In this document: positions 33,932-43,875 of the stretch, one piece after another | Position numbering within the stretch: the first letter of the stretch is position 1 | Layout of the letters: each line of letters opens with the position of its first letter | Assembly: GCF_001424025.1 (NCBI RefSeq) | Contig: NZ_LMPZ01000002.1 | Location: forward strand, 186,001 to 250,000 | Source: Brevundimonas sp. Leaf363 | GTDB taxonomy: Bacteria; Pseudomonadota; Alphaproteobacteria; Caulobacterales; Caulobacteraceae | DNA length: 64,000 nt | Reading direction: 5' to 3' | Position numbers and translations under genes: made by a program | The notes under the pieces: model-generated | The model's database searches: none | What the model saw: only the letters and a program-made list of their open reading frames with translations | Told to the model about the DNA's origin: nothing

Positions 33932-36841
33932 TCAACGGAGGAAGTCGCGTTGTCCGTCGCCGCTTGTTTTCCCTTGGGACAGGGTGCTTTTCAGCGCCGC
34001 CCTGGCTCGCACTCGCAACGTCGCCAGCCGCGTCTTCAGCGTCGGGTAGTCCGGCGCGCCGACCGCCTCCGCCAGCCGCGCCTGCAAGGCGGCCGGCTCC
34101 TCATCGGGATCGACCCCGCCGTCGAACGCCGCCTTCAACACCTGGCTCAGCGCCTGCTGGTTCGACCAGGCGTCCTGCAGCACGGGCTGGCCCTTCAGCG
34201 CCTCCAGCGTCGAGACCGTCAGGGGCTCGTCCGCCGCCGCCGCCAGAAGCTGGCCGTACTGGGCGGCGAACTCGGCATCCACTTGTCCGCCGGGGACCAG
34301 CTTCATGTCCCAGAAGCCGCGCCCAGGGCGTTCGCGGTCCATCAGGGCACGCATCTTCTTCACGTCGTCGGCGATATCCGCGCCCGGGCGCGGACGGCGC
34401 AGGGCGGCCTCGATGGACGTCTCGACCTTGCGGCCGAAGTCCGGACGGCTGGCCCAGACGACGCGGGCGCGGGTCAGGACCATGAACTCCCAGGTGTCCG
34501 CCTCGGCCTCGTAATAGTGGTCGAACCCCGACAGCCGCACCGACACCGGCCCCTTGGAGCCCGTGGGCCGCAGCCGCATGTCGACTTCGTACAGGCCGCC
34601 CTCGGCCGTGTGCGCCGACAGGGCCGCGATCAGTCGCTGCGTGAAGCGGATGTAGAAGACCTCGGCGCTCCAGGCCTTGCCGCTCGTGACGACGTCGGCG
34701 GGGGCTTCGTACAGCGTCATCAGGTCCAGGTCAGACCCGGCCGTCATTTCGCGCGACCCGGCCTTGCCCAGCGCCACCACGGCGACCGCGCCGCCGGATA
34801 GCCGGCCGCCCTGACGCTGCGCCTCCTTCAAAGCGGCGGGGGCCAGACTCTCGATCGCCGCGTCAGCCAGGGTCGTGTAGGCCCGTCCCGCCGCCGCCGG
34901 TTCGGCGCGGCCTGTCAGCAGGTGCAGGCCGATGCGGAAGCTCTGTTCCTTGAAGATGCGGCGCACGGCGTCCAGCGACTTCTCGAAGTCGTCCGCCCCC
35001 TCGGCTTCCTGCCGGATCTGTTCGACAAGGCCCGTTTCGGCGTCCAGTTCGGCCTGGAAGCGGGCGTCCAGAATGCTGTCCAGCGCAGCCGGCCGCCGGC
35101 CCAGTTGCTGCGCCAGACGCGGCGCATAGGCCATGACGCCGACGATCAGGTCGAACAGCTTGGGCTGGTTCAGGAACAGCGCTTGCACCTGCACACCGGT
35201 CAGCAGGTTGGAGAAGAAGACGGCGAACCGGCCGAAGGCGGCGTCGGGCGCGCCGGTCTCGGCCAGCGCCGTCAGCAACCGCGGCGCCAGACGCGTGAAC
35301 AGCTCGCGGCCCTTTTCAGTGCGCGTCGCGGGGATGCGGCCGTGGTGCCAGGCCCGGATGGTCTCGGCCACGCGCGCCGGGTCCGAGAAGCCCATGCGCG
35401 TCAGGGTCGCCAGAGTTTCAGGGTCCGCCTCGACCCCGGTGAAGACCAGACTGCCATAAGGCGACGACAGGTCCTCGCCGCCCTCGAACAGCTCGCCGTA
35501 GCGGATGTTGACCGAGCGACGCAGCACTTCGACATCGGCGTCGAAGGCGGCCAGATCGCCGGTCCCGGAAAGTGCGGCGACGGCGGCGCGTTTCTCGTCC
35601 GGGACGGGCAGGGCGTGGGTCTGCTCGTCGTCCAGCATCTGCACCCGATGCTCCAGCGCGCGCAGCCGGGCGTAGGCGGCCGCCAGGTCGTCGACCACCG
35701 CCTGCGGCAGATGCCCGGCGGCCGCCAGGGCGTTCAGCGCGTCGATGGTGCGGTTGCTGCGCAAGGCGCGGTCGCGGCCGCCCAGGATCAGCTGCTGCGT
35801 CTGGGCGTAGAACTCGATCTCGCGGATGCCGCCCTGGCCCAGCTTCAAGTTGGCGCCGGGCGCCGCGAAGCCCTCGCCGGTCTTGTGGACGTGGATCTGT
35901 CGCTTGATCGACTGGATGTCGAGAATGGCCGGATAGTCCAGGCTGCGGCGCCAGACGAAAGGCGTCAGTTCGCCCAGGAATTCCTCCGCCGCCGCCCGAT
36001 CGCCCAGCACCGGTCGCGCCTTGATGAAGGCCGCCCGCTCCCAGTTCTGGCCGACAGATTCATAGTAGGCCAGGGCCATCGGCGTCGCCACGACCGGCGG
36101 GGTAGAGGACGGGTCGGGGCGCAGCCGCAGATCGACGCGAAAGACGTATCCGTCCGCCGTCCGGTCCGACAGCAGCGTCGCGATGCCTTGGCCGATCCGG
36201 TTGGCGAACCCCTGCAGCTCCACGTGATCGGGCAGCAGCGGCCCCAGCGTCTCCGGCTCGAAGAACAGGCTGATGTCGATGTCGGAGGAGTAGTTCAGCT
36301 CGAACGCGCCATGCTTACCCATGGCCAGACCGAACAGGCCGGGCACGGGGCCACGCGGATCATCGGGCGCCGCGGTCAGCCGCCCCCGCGCGCGCTGGTC
36401 CTCGGCCACGGACCGCAGCGCGGCCTCGGCCGCCGCATCGGCGAACCGGCTCAGTGCGCCGGTCACTGCATCCAGATCCCAGACCCCGCCCAGATCGGCC
36501 AGCGCCGTCAGCAGGTGCAGCTCGGCCTTGAGCACCCGCAGCGGCGCCTTCAGCGCATCGGGCGGCCCGGTCAGCGCCGCCGTCTCGGTCAGGAGGGCGG
36601 CCAGCCGATCCTCGGGTCCGCTTTCCAGAATGGTCCGCAACTGCGCCGGCCGCCGCCGCGCCAGACCGGCCAGATAGGGCGAGGCCGCGAACACGGGCGC
36701 CAGCGCGGGCCACGCCGCCGCCAGCGTCTCACCCCAACCGCCCTCGGCCGCTGCCTCGATCAGCCGCTCATGCAGCCGCCCCGCCGCCGCCGCGTCCACG
36801 ACGGGGCCGCACGGGGTCAGGCGGTGGGCGAGATTCGTCAC
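33932..36841 (-). CDS. glnE: Glutamine synthetase adenylyltransferase/deadenylylase
   Basis: 969 residues from GTG. It carries two nucleotidyltransferase domains, each followed by a helical domain: the N-terminal one has GKHGAFELNYSSDIDISLFF and the C-terminal one GKAGSREMTAGSDLDLMTLY. It attaches and removes AMP on glutamine synthetase to match nitrogen supply, under PII control. The start overlaps the histidine-kinase stop by 4 bp (GTGA). The place after degP and a FeuP/FeuQ-like pair is the order found in rhizobia. Confidence 0.97.
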   Translation of the reverse strand: MTNLAHRLTPCGPVVDAAAAGRLHERLIEAAAEGGWGETLAAAWPALAPVFAASPYLAGLARRRPAQLRTILESGPEDRLAALLTETAALTGPPDALKAPLRVLKAELHLLTALADLGGVWDLDAVTGALSRFADAAAEAALRSVAEDQRARGRLTAAPDDPRGPVPGLFGLAMGKHGAFELNYSSDIDISLFFEPETLGPLLPDHVELQGFANRIGQGIATLLSDRTADGYVFRVDLRLRPDPSSTPPVVATPMALAYYESVGQNWERAAFIKARPVLGDRAAAEEFLGELTPFVWRRSLDYPAILDIQSIKRQIHVHKTGEGFAAPGANLKLGQGGIREIEFYAQTQQLILGGRDRALRSNRTIDALNALAAAGHLPQAVVDDLAAAYARLRALEHRVQMLDDEQTHALPVPDEKRAAVAALSGTGDLAAFDADVEVLRRSVNIRYGELFEGGEDLSSPYGSLVFTGVEADPETLATLTRMGFSDPARVAETIRAWHHGRIPATRTEKGRELFTRLAPRLLTALAETGAPDAAFGRFAVFFSNLLTGVQVQALFLNQPKLFDLIVGVMAYAPRLAQQLGRRPAALDSILDARFQAELDAETGLVEQIRQEAEGADDFEKSLDAVRRIFKEQSFRIGLHLLTGRAEPAAAGRAYTTLADAAIESLAPAALKEAQRQGGRLSGGAVAVVALGKAGSREMTAGSDLDLMTLYEAPADVVTSGKAWSAEVFYIRFTQRLIAALSAHTAEGGLYEVDMRLRPTGSKGPVSVRLSGFDHYYEAEADTWEFMVLTRARVVWASRPDFGRKVETSIEAALRRPRPGADIADDVKKMRALMDRERPGRGFWDMKLVPGGQVDAEFAAQYGQLLAAAADEPLTVSTLEALKGQPVLQDAWSNQQALSQVLKAAFDGGVDPDEEPAALQARLAEAVGAPDYPTLKTRLATLRVRARAALKSTLSQGKTSGDGQRDFLR

Positions 36842-38253
36842 GCCGCCGCCTGCGCCGGCGCCACCACCAGCGCCACGCGTAGCCCCGGCCCGGAGCCCTC
36901 ATAGGCGCCCGGACCTTCGTCCAGCTGCACCCGACCGCCGTGCGCCTCCAGCACCGCGACGACCAGCGAGAGGCCGAGGCCCGAGCCCGGCTCCGTGCGG
37001 CTGTTGTCCAGACGCACGAAGCGCTGGACGACGCGCTCGCGGTCCTCCTCGGGCACGCCCGGCCCGGTGTCTGTGACGGACACCTCGATCTCGCCCGAGG
37101 AGCGCCGCCGCGCCCGCAGGGTCACCGCGCCGCCGGCCGGGGTGTATTTGATGGCGTTGTCGATGACGTTGGCCAGGGCCTGGGCCAGGAAGGGCCGGTT
37201 GCCCTCGATCAGCAGGCCGCGCTCGATCTCGGCGGCGAAGTCCAGCGTCTTGTCTTCGGCGGCGGGCTCATACAGCTCGGCCATGTCGGCGGCCAGATCG
37301 GCGACGTCGAACACGGCCGGATCGGGGGTCCGCCCCGCCGCCGCCTGCAGCCGGGCGATGGCCAGGACGGTGTTGAAGGTCTTCAGCAACTGGTCCGCTT
37401 CGTCCAGCGCGATGCCCAGGGCGTCGACGCCGTCGATCTTGCCCGCCTCGGCGTCAATCAGCGCGACTTCCAGCTTGGCGCGCATCCGGGTCAGCGGCGA
37501 GCGCAGGTCGTGGGCGATGGCGTCGCCGGCGTGGCGGATCGAGGCCATCGACGCCTCCATCCGGTCCAGCATGGTGTTCAGGCCGGTCGCCAGTTCCTGC
37601 AGCTCGTCGCCGCCGCCGCCGCGCATGTCGACACGGGCTTTCAGATCGCCTTCCTGAACCGCCGCAACGGCGCGATTCAGGCGCATCATGGCCCGCTCGA
37701 CATTGCGGCTGATGAAAAGGCCGCCCGCCAGACCCAGCAGGATGACCAGCGCCATCGCCCCCCACAGGGCCTGGGTGAGGCGCGCCAGATAGGCTTCGGT
37801 GTCGCCCATGTCCTGACCGACGAACAGCCGCTCGCCGCCCGCCAGTTGCATCTCCAGGCCGATGGCCTCGCGCCGCCGGACCCGGCCGTTCACATCGGTG
37901 TCGGTCAGGCGGAAGGTGATCCACTGGCCGCGCTTGGCCGGGTCGACGGGCGAGGCGTCCAGGCTGCCGGTGATCTTGGAGCCATCGGCCCGCATCAGGA
38001 TGTAGAGGTAAGCGTCGCCGCGCAGGATGCGGTCCACCAGCGCCTGGTTCAGCGCATCGACGCCGCGCTGGGAATAGGTCGAGGTCAGCGACCCGAACTC
38101 GTTGCGGACGTCCGCCTCCGCCCGCGTCCGCGCCTCCGACGCCGAGGCCAGGTAGACATAAGCCAGGATCGCCCCCGCCGCCGCCACGAACAGGGCGAGG
38201 AACAGCAGCGTCAGCCGGAAGGGCGTGCGGCGGAGGAGGGAGGGGAGGCGCAT
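36838..38253 (-). CDS. feuQ: Sensor histidine kinase, FeuQ-like
   Basis: 471 residues. Membrane helices lie at about 12-33 and 166-187 with a periplasmic sensor part between. The HAMP linker is at about 188-240. The phosphoacceptor histidine is in AIAHDLRSPLTRMRAKLEVA. The ATPase domain has NVIDNAIKYTPAGG (N box), DTGPGVPEEDRERV (G1) and GSGLGLSLV (G2), so it is complete. It overlaps glnE by 4 bp. The regulator gene is separated from it by a family-A repeat of 170 bp. The FeuQ name comes from the degP-feuP-feuQ-glnE order. Confidence 0.85.
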   Translation of the reverse strand: MRLPSLLRRTPFRLTLLFLALFVAAAGAILAYVYLASASEARTRAEADVRNEFGSLTSTYSQRGVDALNQALVDRILRGDAYLYILMRADGSKITGSLDASPVDPAKRGQWITFRLTDTDVNGRVRRREAIGLEMQLAGGERLFVGQDMGDTEAYLARLTQALWGAMALVILLGLAGGLFISRNVERAMMRLNRAVAAVQEGDLKARVDMRGGGGDELQELATGLNTMLDRMEASMASIRHAGDAIAHDLRSPLTRMRAKLEVALIDAEAGKIDGVDALGIALDEADQLLKTFNTVLAIARLQAAAGRTPDPAVFDVADLAADMAELYEPAAEDKTLDFAAEIERGLLIEGNRPFLAQALANVIDNAIKYTPAGGAVTLRARRRSSGEIEVSVTDTGPGVPEEDRERVVQRFVRLDNSRTEPGSGLGLSLVVAVLEAHGGRVQLDEGPGAYEGSGPGLRVALVVAPAQAAA

Positions 38254-38260
38254 CTAGAAC

Positions 38261-38431
38261 TCTCTCCCTCCCCGAGACGGGGAGGGCAGGCTGCGAAGCA
38301 GCCGGGTGGGGGCGGGCCAGCCTTCGTCTTCGGTTGGGGTATTGATCAATCCCATCTTCGCCCGATCCCCAGAGGCCGCCCCCACCCGGTCGCTGCGCGA
38401 CCTGCCCTCCCCCGCAGGGGGAGGGAGAGGC
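38261..38431. repeat. Intergenic palindromic element, family A (copy A5)
   Basis: Starts TCTCTCCCTCCCCGAGACGG and ends CCTCCCCCGCAGGGGGAGGG. The inner arms CAGCCGGGTGGGGGCGGG / CCGCCCCCACCCGGTCGC are very clear. It separates the FeuP-like regulator from its kinase, genes that are normally adjacent. It contains no stop-to-start coupling and no gene. Confidence 0.87.
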
Positions 38432-38452
38432 GAAGCCTCTTCTCTCTGTCGC

Positions 38453-39124
38453 TCATGCCTCCAGCCGATACCCCGCGCCCCGGACCGTCTGCAGCATCGC
38501 CTTGTCGAAGCCCTTGTCGATCTTGGCGCGCAGGCGACTGATGTGGACGTCGATGACGTTGGTCTGGGGGTCGAAGTGATATTCCCAGACCTTTTCCAGC
38601 AGCATGGTGCGCGTGACCGACTGGTTGGCGTGGCGCATCAGGAATTCCAGCAGCTGGAACTCGCGCGGCTGCAGGTCGATCTCCTGGCCGGCGCGATGCA
38701 CCTCGCGGCTGATCAGGTTCATCTCCAGGTCGCCGACTTTCAGCACCGTCTGCACCCCGCCGGTCTCGCGGCGGCGCGCCAGGGCCTCGACCCGCGCAAT
38801 CAGCTCGGCGAAGGCGTAGGGCTTGACCAGATAATCGTCGGCGCCGGCCTTCAGGCCCGTGACCCGGTCCTCGACCTCGCCCAGGGCGGACAGGAACAGC
38901 ACCGGCGTCTGGTCGCCGCCCTTACGGACCGTCTCCACCATGCCGACGCCGTCCAGGCGCGGCATCATGCGGTCGACCACATAGACGTCGTAGCCGCCCT
39001 TCTGGCTTTCCAGCAGGCCGAAGGCGCCGTCCACCGCATGGGTGACGTCGTGCCCGGCTTCGCTCAGGCCGCGCACCATCGCCGCCGCGGCCTCAGCATC
39101 GTCCTCGACCACCAGAATGCGCAT
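38453..39124 (-). CDS. feuP: OmpR-family response regulator, FeuP-like
   Basis: 223 residues from the ATG beginning MRILVVEDDAEAAAAMVRGL. The receiver domain has acidic residues near 8-9, the phosphoacceptor aspartate in VVDRMMPRLDG (about 51) and K101 in YLVKPYAF. The C-terminal winged helix has LQPREFQLLEFLMRHANQSV and DPQTNVIDVHISRLRAKID, a strong match to the FeuP type. In rhizobia FeuP/FeuQ controls cyclic glucan export and osmoadaptation; here the regulon is unknown. It follows degP in the same direction. Confidence 0.88.
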   Translation of the reverse strand: MRILVVEDDAEAAAAMVRGLSEAGHDVTHAVDGAFGLLESQKGGYDVYVVDRMMPRLDGVGMVETVRKGGDQTPVLFLSALGEVEDRVTGLKAGADDYLVKPYAFAELIARVEALARRRETGGVQTVLKVGDLEMNLISREVHRAGQEIDLQPREFQLLEFLMRHANQSVTRTMLLEKVWEYHFDPQTNVIDVHISRLRAKIDKGFDKAMLQTVRGAGYRLEA

Positions 39125-39206
39125 CGAACCAGCCCCCAAAACAAGAATCGCCGCCGATGTTAGCGCATCGGCGGCGACCCCGTGAGTTAAGGCTTGTTCA
39201 GGTCCG

Positions 39207-40793
39207 TTACTTCGGCGGCGTGGCGCCGTCGCGCGGCAGTTCCAGCACCACCGGGCGGTTCCCCGCCGGCGTGCGGACCAGCAGGAAGATGTTGGTCCGG
39301 TTGGCGGCGCGAGCGGCGGCCTCGGCGGCGCGCACGTCGGCCACGCTGTTCACCGGCGAGTTGCCGGCGCGCAGGATGACGAAGCCGGGCTGGAAGCCGA
39401 TGCCGCGTGCGCTGGCGCTGACGGCCTCGGTCACCACCACGCCGCTCTGCACCGTCGCCGGCACCGCATAGCGCTCGCGCGTGGCGGCGTTCAGCGGCGC
39501 CAGCGTCAGGCCGGCGACGGTCTCGCCTGCCTGGTTCTGTTCGCCGCGCGGCGTCTGACCTTCGTCGTCGCTTCCATTATCGCCGCCGCGCAGCGTCGCT
39601 TCCGACGGGCGCGTGCCGGAGCGGACGGTCAGGGTCTGCGAGCGTCCGTCACGCAGCACCTGCAGACGGATGGTGTCGCCCGGACGCGCCTGGCCGACCA
39701 GACGGGTCAGTTCGGTGGAGCTGTCGATCGTCTCGTCGCCCAGACGGGTGACGATGTCGCCGGCCTGCAGGCCACCGCGTTCGGCCGGACCGCCCGGCGT
39801 GACGTTGTTGATGAAGGCGCCCTTGGTGTCGGCCGGCAGGCCCATGGTCTCGCGGTACTCGCGGGTGAGGTTGCCGATCTCGACGCCCAGATAGCCGCGC
39901 TCGATCGTCTCGCCGCGCATCAGCCGGTCGGTGATGGGCTTGGCGACGCCGGCCGGGATGGCGAAGCCGATGCCGACCGAGCCGCCGGTGGGCGAATAGA
40001 TGGCCGAGTTCACGCCGATGACGCGGCCGTAGATGTCGAAGGTCGGGCCGCCCGAGTTGCCCCGGTTGATGGCGGCGTCGATCTGCAGATAGTCGGTGTA
40101 GGGCGTCGAGGCGTCGACCGAGCCGCGCGCGCTGGCCGAGACGATGCCGGCCGTGGCTGTGCCGCCCAGGCCGAACGGGTTGCCCACGGCGATGACCCAG
40201 TCGCCGACGCGGGGCTGGGCCTGTTCTTCGAACGAGACGAACGGGAAGTCGCCGCCGTCCACCTTGATGACGGCCAGGTCGGTAGCCTCGTCACGGCCCA
40301 CCAGACGCGCGGTCAGTTCGCGCTCGTCCGACAGGATGACGGTGATTTCTTCGGCGTCGGCCACGACGTGGTTGTTGGTGACTATGTAGCCGTCGGCCGA
40401 GATGAAGAAGCCCGAGCCGGCGCCCATGGCGGTCTCGCCTTCGCCCTCCGCGCCGTCCTCGCCGGGCTGGCCCTGGCCTTGGCCCTGCGGCACCTGAAAT
40501 TGGAAGGGCAGGCCGGGGATCTGCATGGTGCGCGGGCGGTTGACCCGCGTCTTGACGTCGATCTGTACGACCGCCGGGGCGACCTGCTGGAAGATGTCGG
40601 CGAACGACAGGGGCGCGCCCTGCGGCGGCGCGAACAATCCGGCGGCGCCGGCCGAGGGGACCAGGCGGCCCGACATGCCGCTGACCGGCTCGGCGTGCGC
40701 GCCCGGCCAGCTGATGACGCCCCCGGCGGTCGCGGCCGCCGCGATCGTCAGGCCGGCCGTGGCCCCCAGAATGAACTCCTTGCGCTTCAGCAT
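39207..40793 (-). CDS. degP: Periplasmic serine protease DegP/DegQ (Do family)
   Basis: 528 residues with a signal/anchor segment (about 9-27). The catalytic triad is visible: histidine in YIVTNNHVVADAE, aspartate in DEATDLAVIKVDG, and serine in INRGNSGGPTFDIY. Two PDZ domains follow at about 310-400 and 430-520. It degrades or refolds damaged envelope proteins. It lies directly downstream of cycHJKL, as in rhizobia. The Gln/Gly-rich insert near residue 105-125 is a protease LA-loop variant. Confidence 0.95.
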   Translation of the reverse strand: MLKRKEFILGATAGLTIAAAATAGGVISWPGAHAEPVSGMSGRLVPSAGAAGLFAPPQGAPLSFADIFQQVAPAVVQIDVKTRVNRPRTMQIPGLPFQFQVPQGQGQGQPGEDGAEGEGETAMGAGSGFFISADGYIVTNNHVVADAEEITVILSDERELTARLVGRDEATDLAVIKVDGGDFPFVSFEEQAQPRVGDWVIAVGNPFGLGGTATAGIVSASARGSVDASTPYTDYLQIDAAINRGNSGGPTFDIYGRVIGVNSAIYSPTGGSVGIGFAIPAGVAKPITDRLMRGETIERGYLGVEIGNLTREYRETMGLPADTKGAFINNVTPGGPAERGGLQAGDIVTRLGDETIDSSTELTRLVGQARPGDTIRLQVLRDGRSQTLTVRSGTRPSEATLRGGDNGSDDEGQTPRGEQNQAGETVAGLTLAPLNAATRERYAVPATVQSGVVVTEAVSASARGIGFQPGFVILRAGNSPVNSVADVRAAEAAARAANRTNIFLLVRTPAGNRPVVLELPRDGATPPK

Positions 40794-40872
40794 GGTGGTC
40801 TAGCGATCCTCTATCGGCGACTCTGCGACGCCGTTTCGCGTTGGAATATAGGCCGGTTACGGCGTTCGCCAA

Positions 40873-41397
40873 TCAGGCCGGGGGAATGGTTGTTCCTGCG
40901 GAGCGCCCGTCGTGTGGCGCAGTTGCGGCGGGATCGCGGCGGACGTCATCGTATTGGAGAAGTTCGGCCAGACGGGCTTCCTCAACGGGTGAAAGCGGCT
41001 CCGGTTCGATGCGCCGCCGCCGCGCGATCCCCAGCATCGACGCCCCGCCCACGACGACGATCAGCAGTGGGGCCAGCCATAGCAGCCACGTCGCCGGATT
41101 GAACGGCGGCTTGAACAGGATGTAGTCGCCCCAGCGGTTGACCAGATCGCCCCGCACCTGATCGTCGGTGGCGCCCGAGGCGATCTCGCTGCGGACCAGT
41201 TGGCGCATGTCGGCGGCGATGCCGGCGGGGCTGTCGGCGATGCTCTCGTGCTGGCAGACGACGCAGCGCACCTCTTCGAACAGGGTCTGTGCGCGGGCCT
41301 CGGCGGCCGGGTCGGTCAGCGGCTGATCAGCCCGCGGCGCCGGCTCGGCCGCCAGCAGAACCGGCGCGATCAGCAAGGCAAGCAGCGCGCGCCTCAT
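40873..41397 (-). CDS. ccmH: Cytochrome c maturation protein CcmH/CycL
   Basis: 174 residues with a signal peptide (about 1-17) and one membrane helix (about 104-124, WLLWLAPLLIVVVGGASML). The thiol motif is RCVVCQ (residues 44-49), the LRCXXCQ signature of CcmH/CycL. It keeps apocytochrome c haem-binding cysteines reduced for haem attachment. It overlaps ccmF by 4 bp (ATGA) and ends the cycHJKL operon. Confidence 0.95.
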   Translation of the reverse strand: MRRALLALLIAPVLLAAEPAPRADQPLTDPAAEARAQTLFEEVRCVVCQHESIADSPAGIAADMRQLVRSEIASGATDDQVRGDLVNRWGDYILFKPPFNPATWLLWLAPLLIVVVGGASMLGIARRRRIEPEPLSPVEEARLAELLQYDDVRRDPAATAPHDGRSAGTTIPPA

Positions 41398-43382
41398 GCC
41401 GCGACCTTCCGGCGGCCCGGCGCCGCCAGCCGCAGCCGCCGGTCCAGCAGCGACAGCAGGGCGCCGATGGCCATGATCAACGGCCCCAGGAAGATCAGCC
41501 GCGCCCACGGATTCCAGTACACCCGCACCCGCCAGGCCGGCTGGCCGGCCGGCGTCGCGCCGCGCTCGCCGAGCACCACATAGACGTCGTCCAGTCCCCG
41601 GAAATCGAGCCCGACCTCGGTGGTGGTCTGGCCGCCGGCGGGGAAGAAGCGGCGCTCGGCCGTGATGGTCTCGCCCGCCGATCCGTCCTGCCGCCGCACG
41701 GTCAGTTGGCCCTGCTCGGCCAGATAGTTCGGCCCCTCGACGGTGCGCACCTGGTCCAGGGTCACCGCATAGGGGCCTGACCGGACCACCCCGCCTATGG
41801 GCAGGACGGCCGCCGCCTCGGTCTTGAAGCCGACCTCGACCACGGCCCCCAGAACGAAGACGCCCAGGCCTGCGTGCGCCAGCATCGTGCCCCACGCCGC
41901 CAGCGGCAGAGCCTTGGCCCGGCGCGCGCTCTCGGGGCCCGGCGCCCGGAACAGCCGCACCCGGTCGGCGATCTCGGCCACGGCCCCGGCGATCAGCCAG
42001 GCGCCCAGCGTCAGCCCCAGCGCCGCGAACGCCTTCCTCGGCGCGACGAAGGCGTAGGAGGCGACGCCGACCAGCAGCGCGAACCCCGCCGCCCACGTCA
42101 TGCGCTGGGCCGCCCCTTTAAGGTCCGCCCGCTTCCACGACAGCAGCGGCCCGAACGGCAGCACCACAAAGGCCAGCGCCATCAACGGCGTGAAGGTCAG
42201 GGCGAAGAACGGCGGACCCACCGAAATCGTCTGACCCGTCGCCGCCTGCAGCAGCAGCGGATAGAGGGTGCCCAGCAGCACGGTCGCCGCCGCCGCCGTC
42301 AGGAACAGATTGTTCAAGACCAGGCCGCTCTCGCGGCTGATCGGCGCGAACAGGCCGCCGCCGGTGAGGCGCGGCGCGCGCCAGGCGAAGAGGGCGAAGG
42401 CCGCGCCCGCCGCCACGCCCAGAATGCCCAGCAGCATCAGCCCCCGCTTCGGATCGACCGCGAAGGCGTGGACGGACGTCAGCACACCGGAGCGCACGAG
42501 GAAGGCGCCCAGCATGGAAAAGGTGAAGGCCAGGATGGCCAGGAACACCGTCCATCCAGCCAACGAGCCGCGCCGCTCGGTGACGATGGCGCTGTGCAGC
42601 AGGGCGGCGCCGGCCAGCCAAGGCATGAAGCTGGCGTTCTCGACCGGGTCCCAGAACCACCAGCCGCCCCAGCCCAGTTCGTAATAGGCCCAGAAGCTGC
42701 CCAGGGTGATGCCGATGGTCAGCAGGCCCCAGCTGGCCAGGGCCCACGGGCGCATCCAGCGACCCCAGGCGGGCCAGAAGGTCGAGCCGGGCCTGCCCTC
42801 GATCAGGGCCGCGATGGCCAGCGAGAAGCAGACCGAGAGCCCGACGTAGCCGAGGTAGAGGAAGGGCGGGTGGATCGCCAGCGCCGGGTCCTGCAGCAGC
42901 GGGTTCAGCGACTGGCCCTGCACCGGTGCCGGGGCCAGTCGCGCGAACGGATTGGACGTCAGCACGGCGAACGCCAGGAACATGACGCCCAGCCCGCCCT
43001 GCGTCGCGACCGCGCTGGCCTTGACCCCGAACGGCAGGCCCCTCGCCCGCGCCAGCACGGCGCCGAACCCGGTCAGCACCAGGCACCATAGGACCAGCGA
43101 CCCCTCGTGGCTGCCCCAGGCGGCGGCGACCTTGTAGAGCAGCGGCTTGTCGGTGTGGCTGTTGGCCGCGACGTTGGCGACCGAGAAGTCGGACACCACG
43201 AACGCCAGGATCAGCGCCCCGAACGCCAGGGCCACCGCGCCCGCCGTGGCCAGCGCCGCGCCCTCGGACGCGCCGGTCAGAACCGGGCTGCGGCGCACCC
43301 GTCCGGCGACGGCCAGGCCGGTTTGCAGCACCGACAACGCCAGCGCCAGGATCAGGACGAAACTGCCAAATTCGACAATCAT
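41394..43382 (-). CDS. ccmF: Cytochrome c haem lyase subunit CcmF/CycK
   Basis: 662 residues with about 14-15 membrane helices. The tryptophan-rich haem-handling motif is visible in GWGGWWFWDPVENASFMPWL, and histidines follow in the expected helices. With CcmH and CcmI it attaches haem from CcmE to apocytochrome c. It starts 10 bp after ccmE and overlaps ccmH by 4 bp. Confidence 0.97.
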   Translation of the reverse strand: MIVEFGSFVLILALALSVLQTGLAVAGRVRRSPVLTGASEGAALATAGAVALAFGALILAFVVSDFSVANVAANSHTDKPLLYKVAAAWGSHEGSLVLWCLVLTGFGAVLARARGLPFGVKASAVATQGGLGVMFLAFAVLTSNPFARLAPAPVQGQSLNPLLQDPALAIHPPFLYLGYVGLSVCFSLAIAALIEGRPGSTFWPAWGRWMRPWALASWGLLTIGITLGSFWAYYELGWGGWWFWDPVENASFMPWLAGAALLHSAIVTERRGSLAGWTVFLAILAFTFSMLGAFLVRSGVLTSVHAFAVDPKRGLMLLGILGVAAGAAFALFAWRAPRLTGGGLFAPISRESGLVLNNLFLTAAAATVLLGTLYPLLLQAATGQTISVGPPFFALTFTPLMALAFVVLPFGPLLSWKRADLKGAAQRMTWAAGFALLVGVASYAFVAPRKAFAALGLTLGAWLIAGAVAEIADRVRLFRAPGPESARRAKALPLAAWGTMLAHAGLGVFVLGAVVEVGFKTEAAAVLPIGGVVRSGPYAVTLDQVRTVEGPNYLAEQGQLTVRRQDGSAGETITAERRFFPAGGQTTTEVGLDFRGLDDVYVVLGERGATPAGQPAWRVRVYWNPWARLIFLGPLIMAIGALLSLLDRRLRLAAPGRRKVAA

Positions 43383-43392
43383 GGCTAGACGA

Positions 43393-43875
43393 TCATGTGC
43401 GCGGAACCGGCGGCGGCGCGCCCGCCTCGGGCCGCCATTCGCCGCGCGCCTTCAGCTTCTCGGCCACTTCGCGCGGCATATAGGTCTCGTCGTGCTTGGC
43501 CAGCACCTGCTTGGCCTCGAACACGCGGTCAGGGCGGAACACGCCCTCGGCGACGATGCCCTGGCCCTCGCGGAACAGGTCCGGCAGGTCGCCGTGGAAG
43601 ACCACCGGTGTCGAGGCCTGGTTGTCGGTGACTGAGAAGGAGACGGATCCGTCTCCCTTTTTGGCCACGCTGCCCGTCTCGACCAGCCCGCCCAGCCGCA
43701 CATGCCGCCCCGCCGGCGCCTTTTCGGCGGTCACCTCGGACGGGGTGAAGAAGAAGGCGACGCTGTCGCGCATGGCCCATAGCGACAGGCCCGCCGCCAG
43801 CGCCAGCACAGGCGCGACCGCCAGCACGACATAGAGGCGCCGCCGCGCCTTGGGGGATTTGGGAAGCAGGCTCAT
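43393..43875 (-). CDS. ccmE: Haem chaperone CcmE/CycJ
   Basis: 160 residues with one N-terminal membrane helix (about 12-32) and a periplasmic OB-fold. The covalent haem-binding histidine sits in VLAKHDETYMPREV, the diagnostic motif. It carries haem to CcmF. It overlaps ccmI by 4 bp and is in the second position of the operon. Confidence 0.97.
   Translation of the reverse strand: MSLLPKSPKARRRLYVVLAVAPVLALAAGLSLWAMRDSVAFFFTPSEVTAEKAPAGRHVRLGGLVETGSVAKKGDGSVSFSVTDNQASTPVVFHGDLPDLFREGQGIVAEGVFRPDRVFEAKQVLAKHDETYMPREVAEKLKARGEWRPEAGAPPPVPRT

Noticed and set aside
34922..36904. A 660-codon open frame on the plus strand inside glnE.
   Set aside because: Antisense to glnE, which shows both nucleotidyltransferase signatures.
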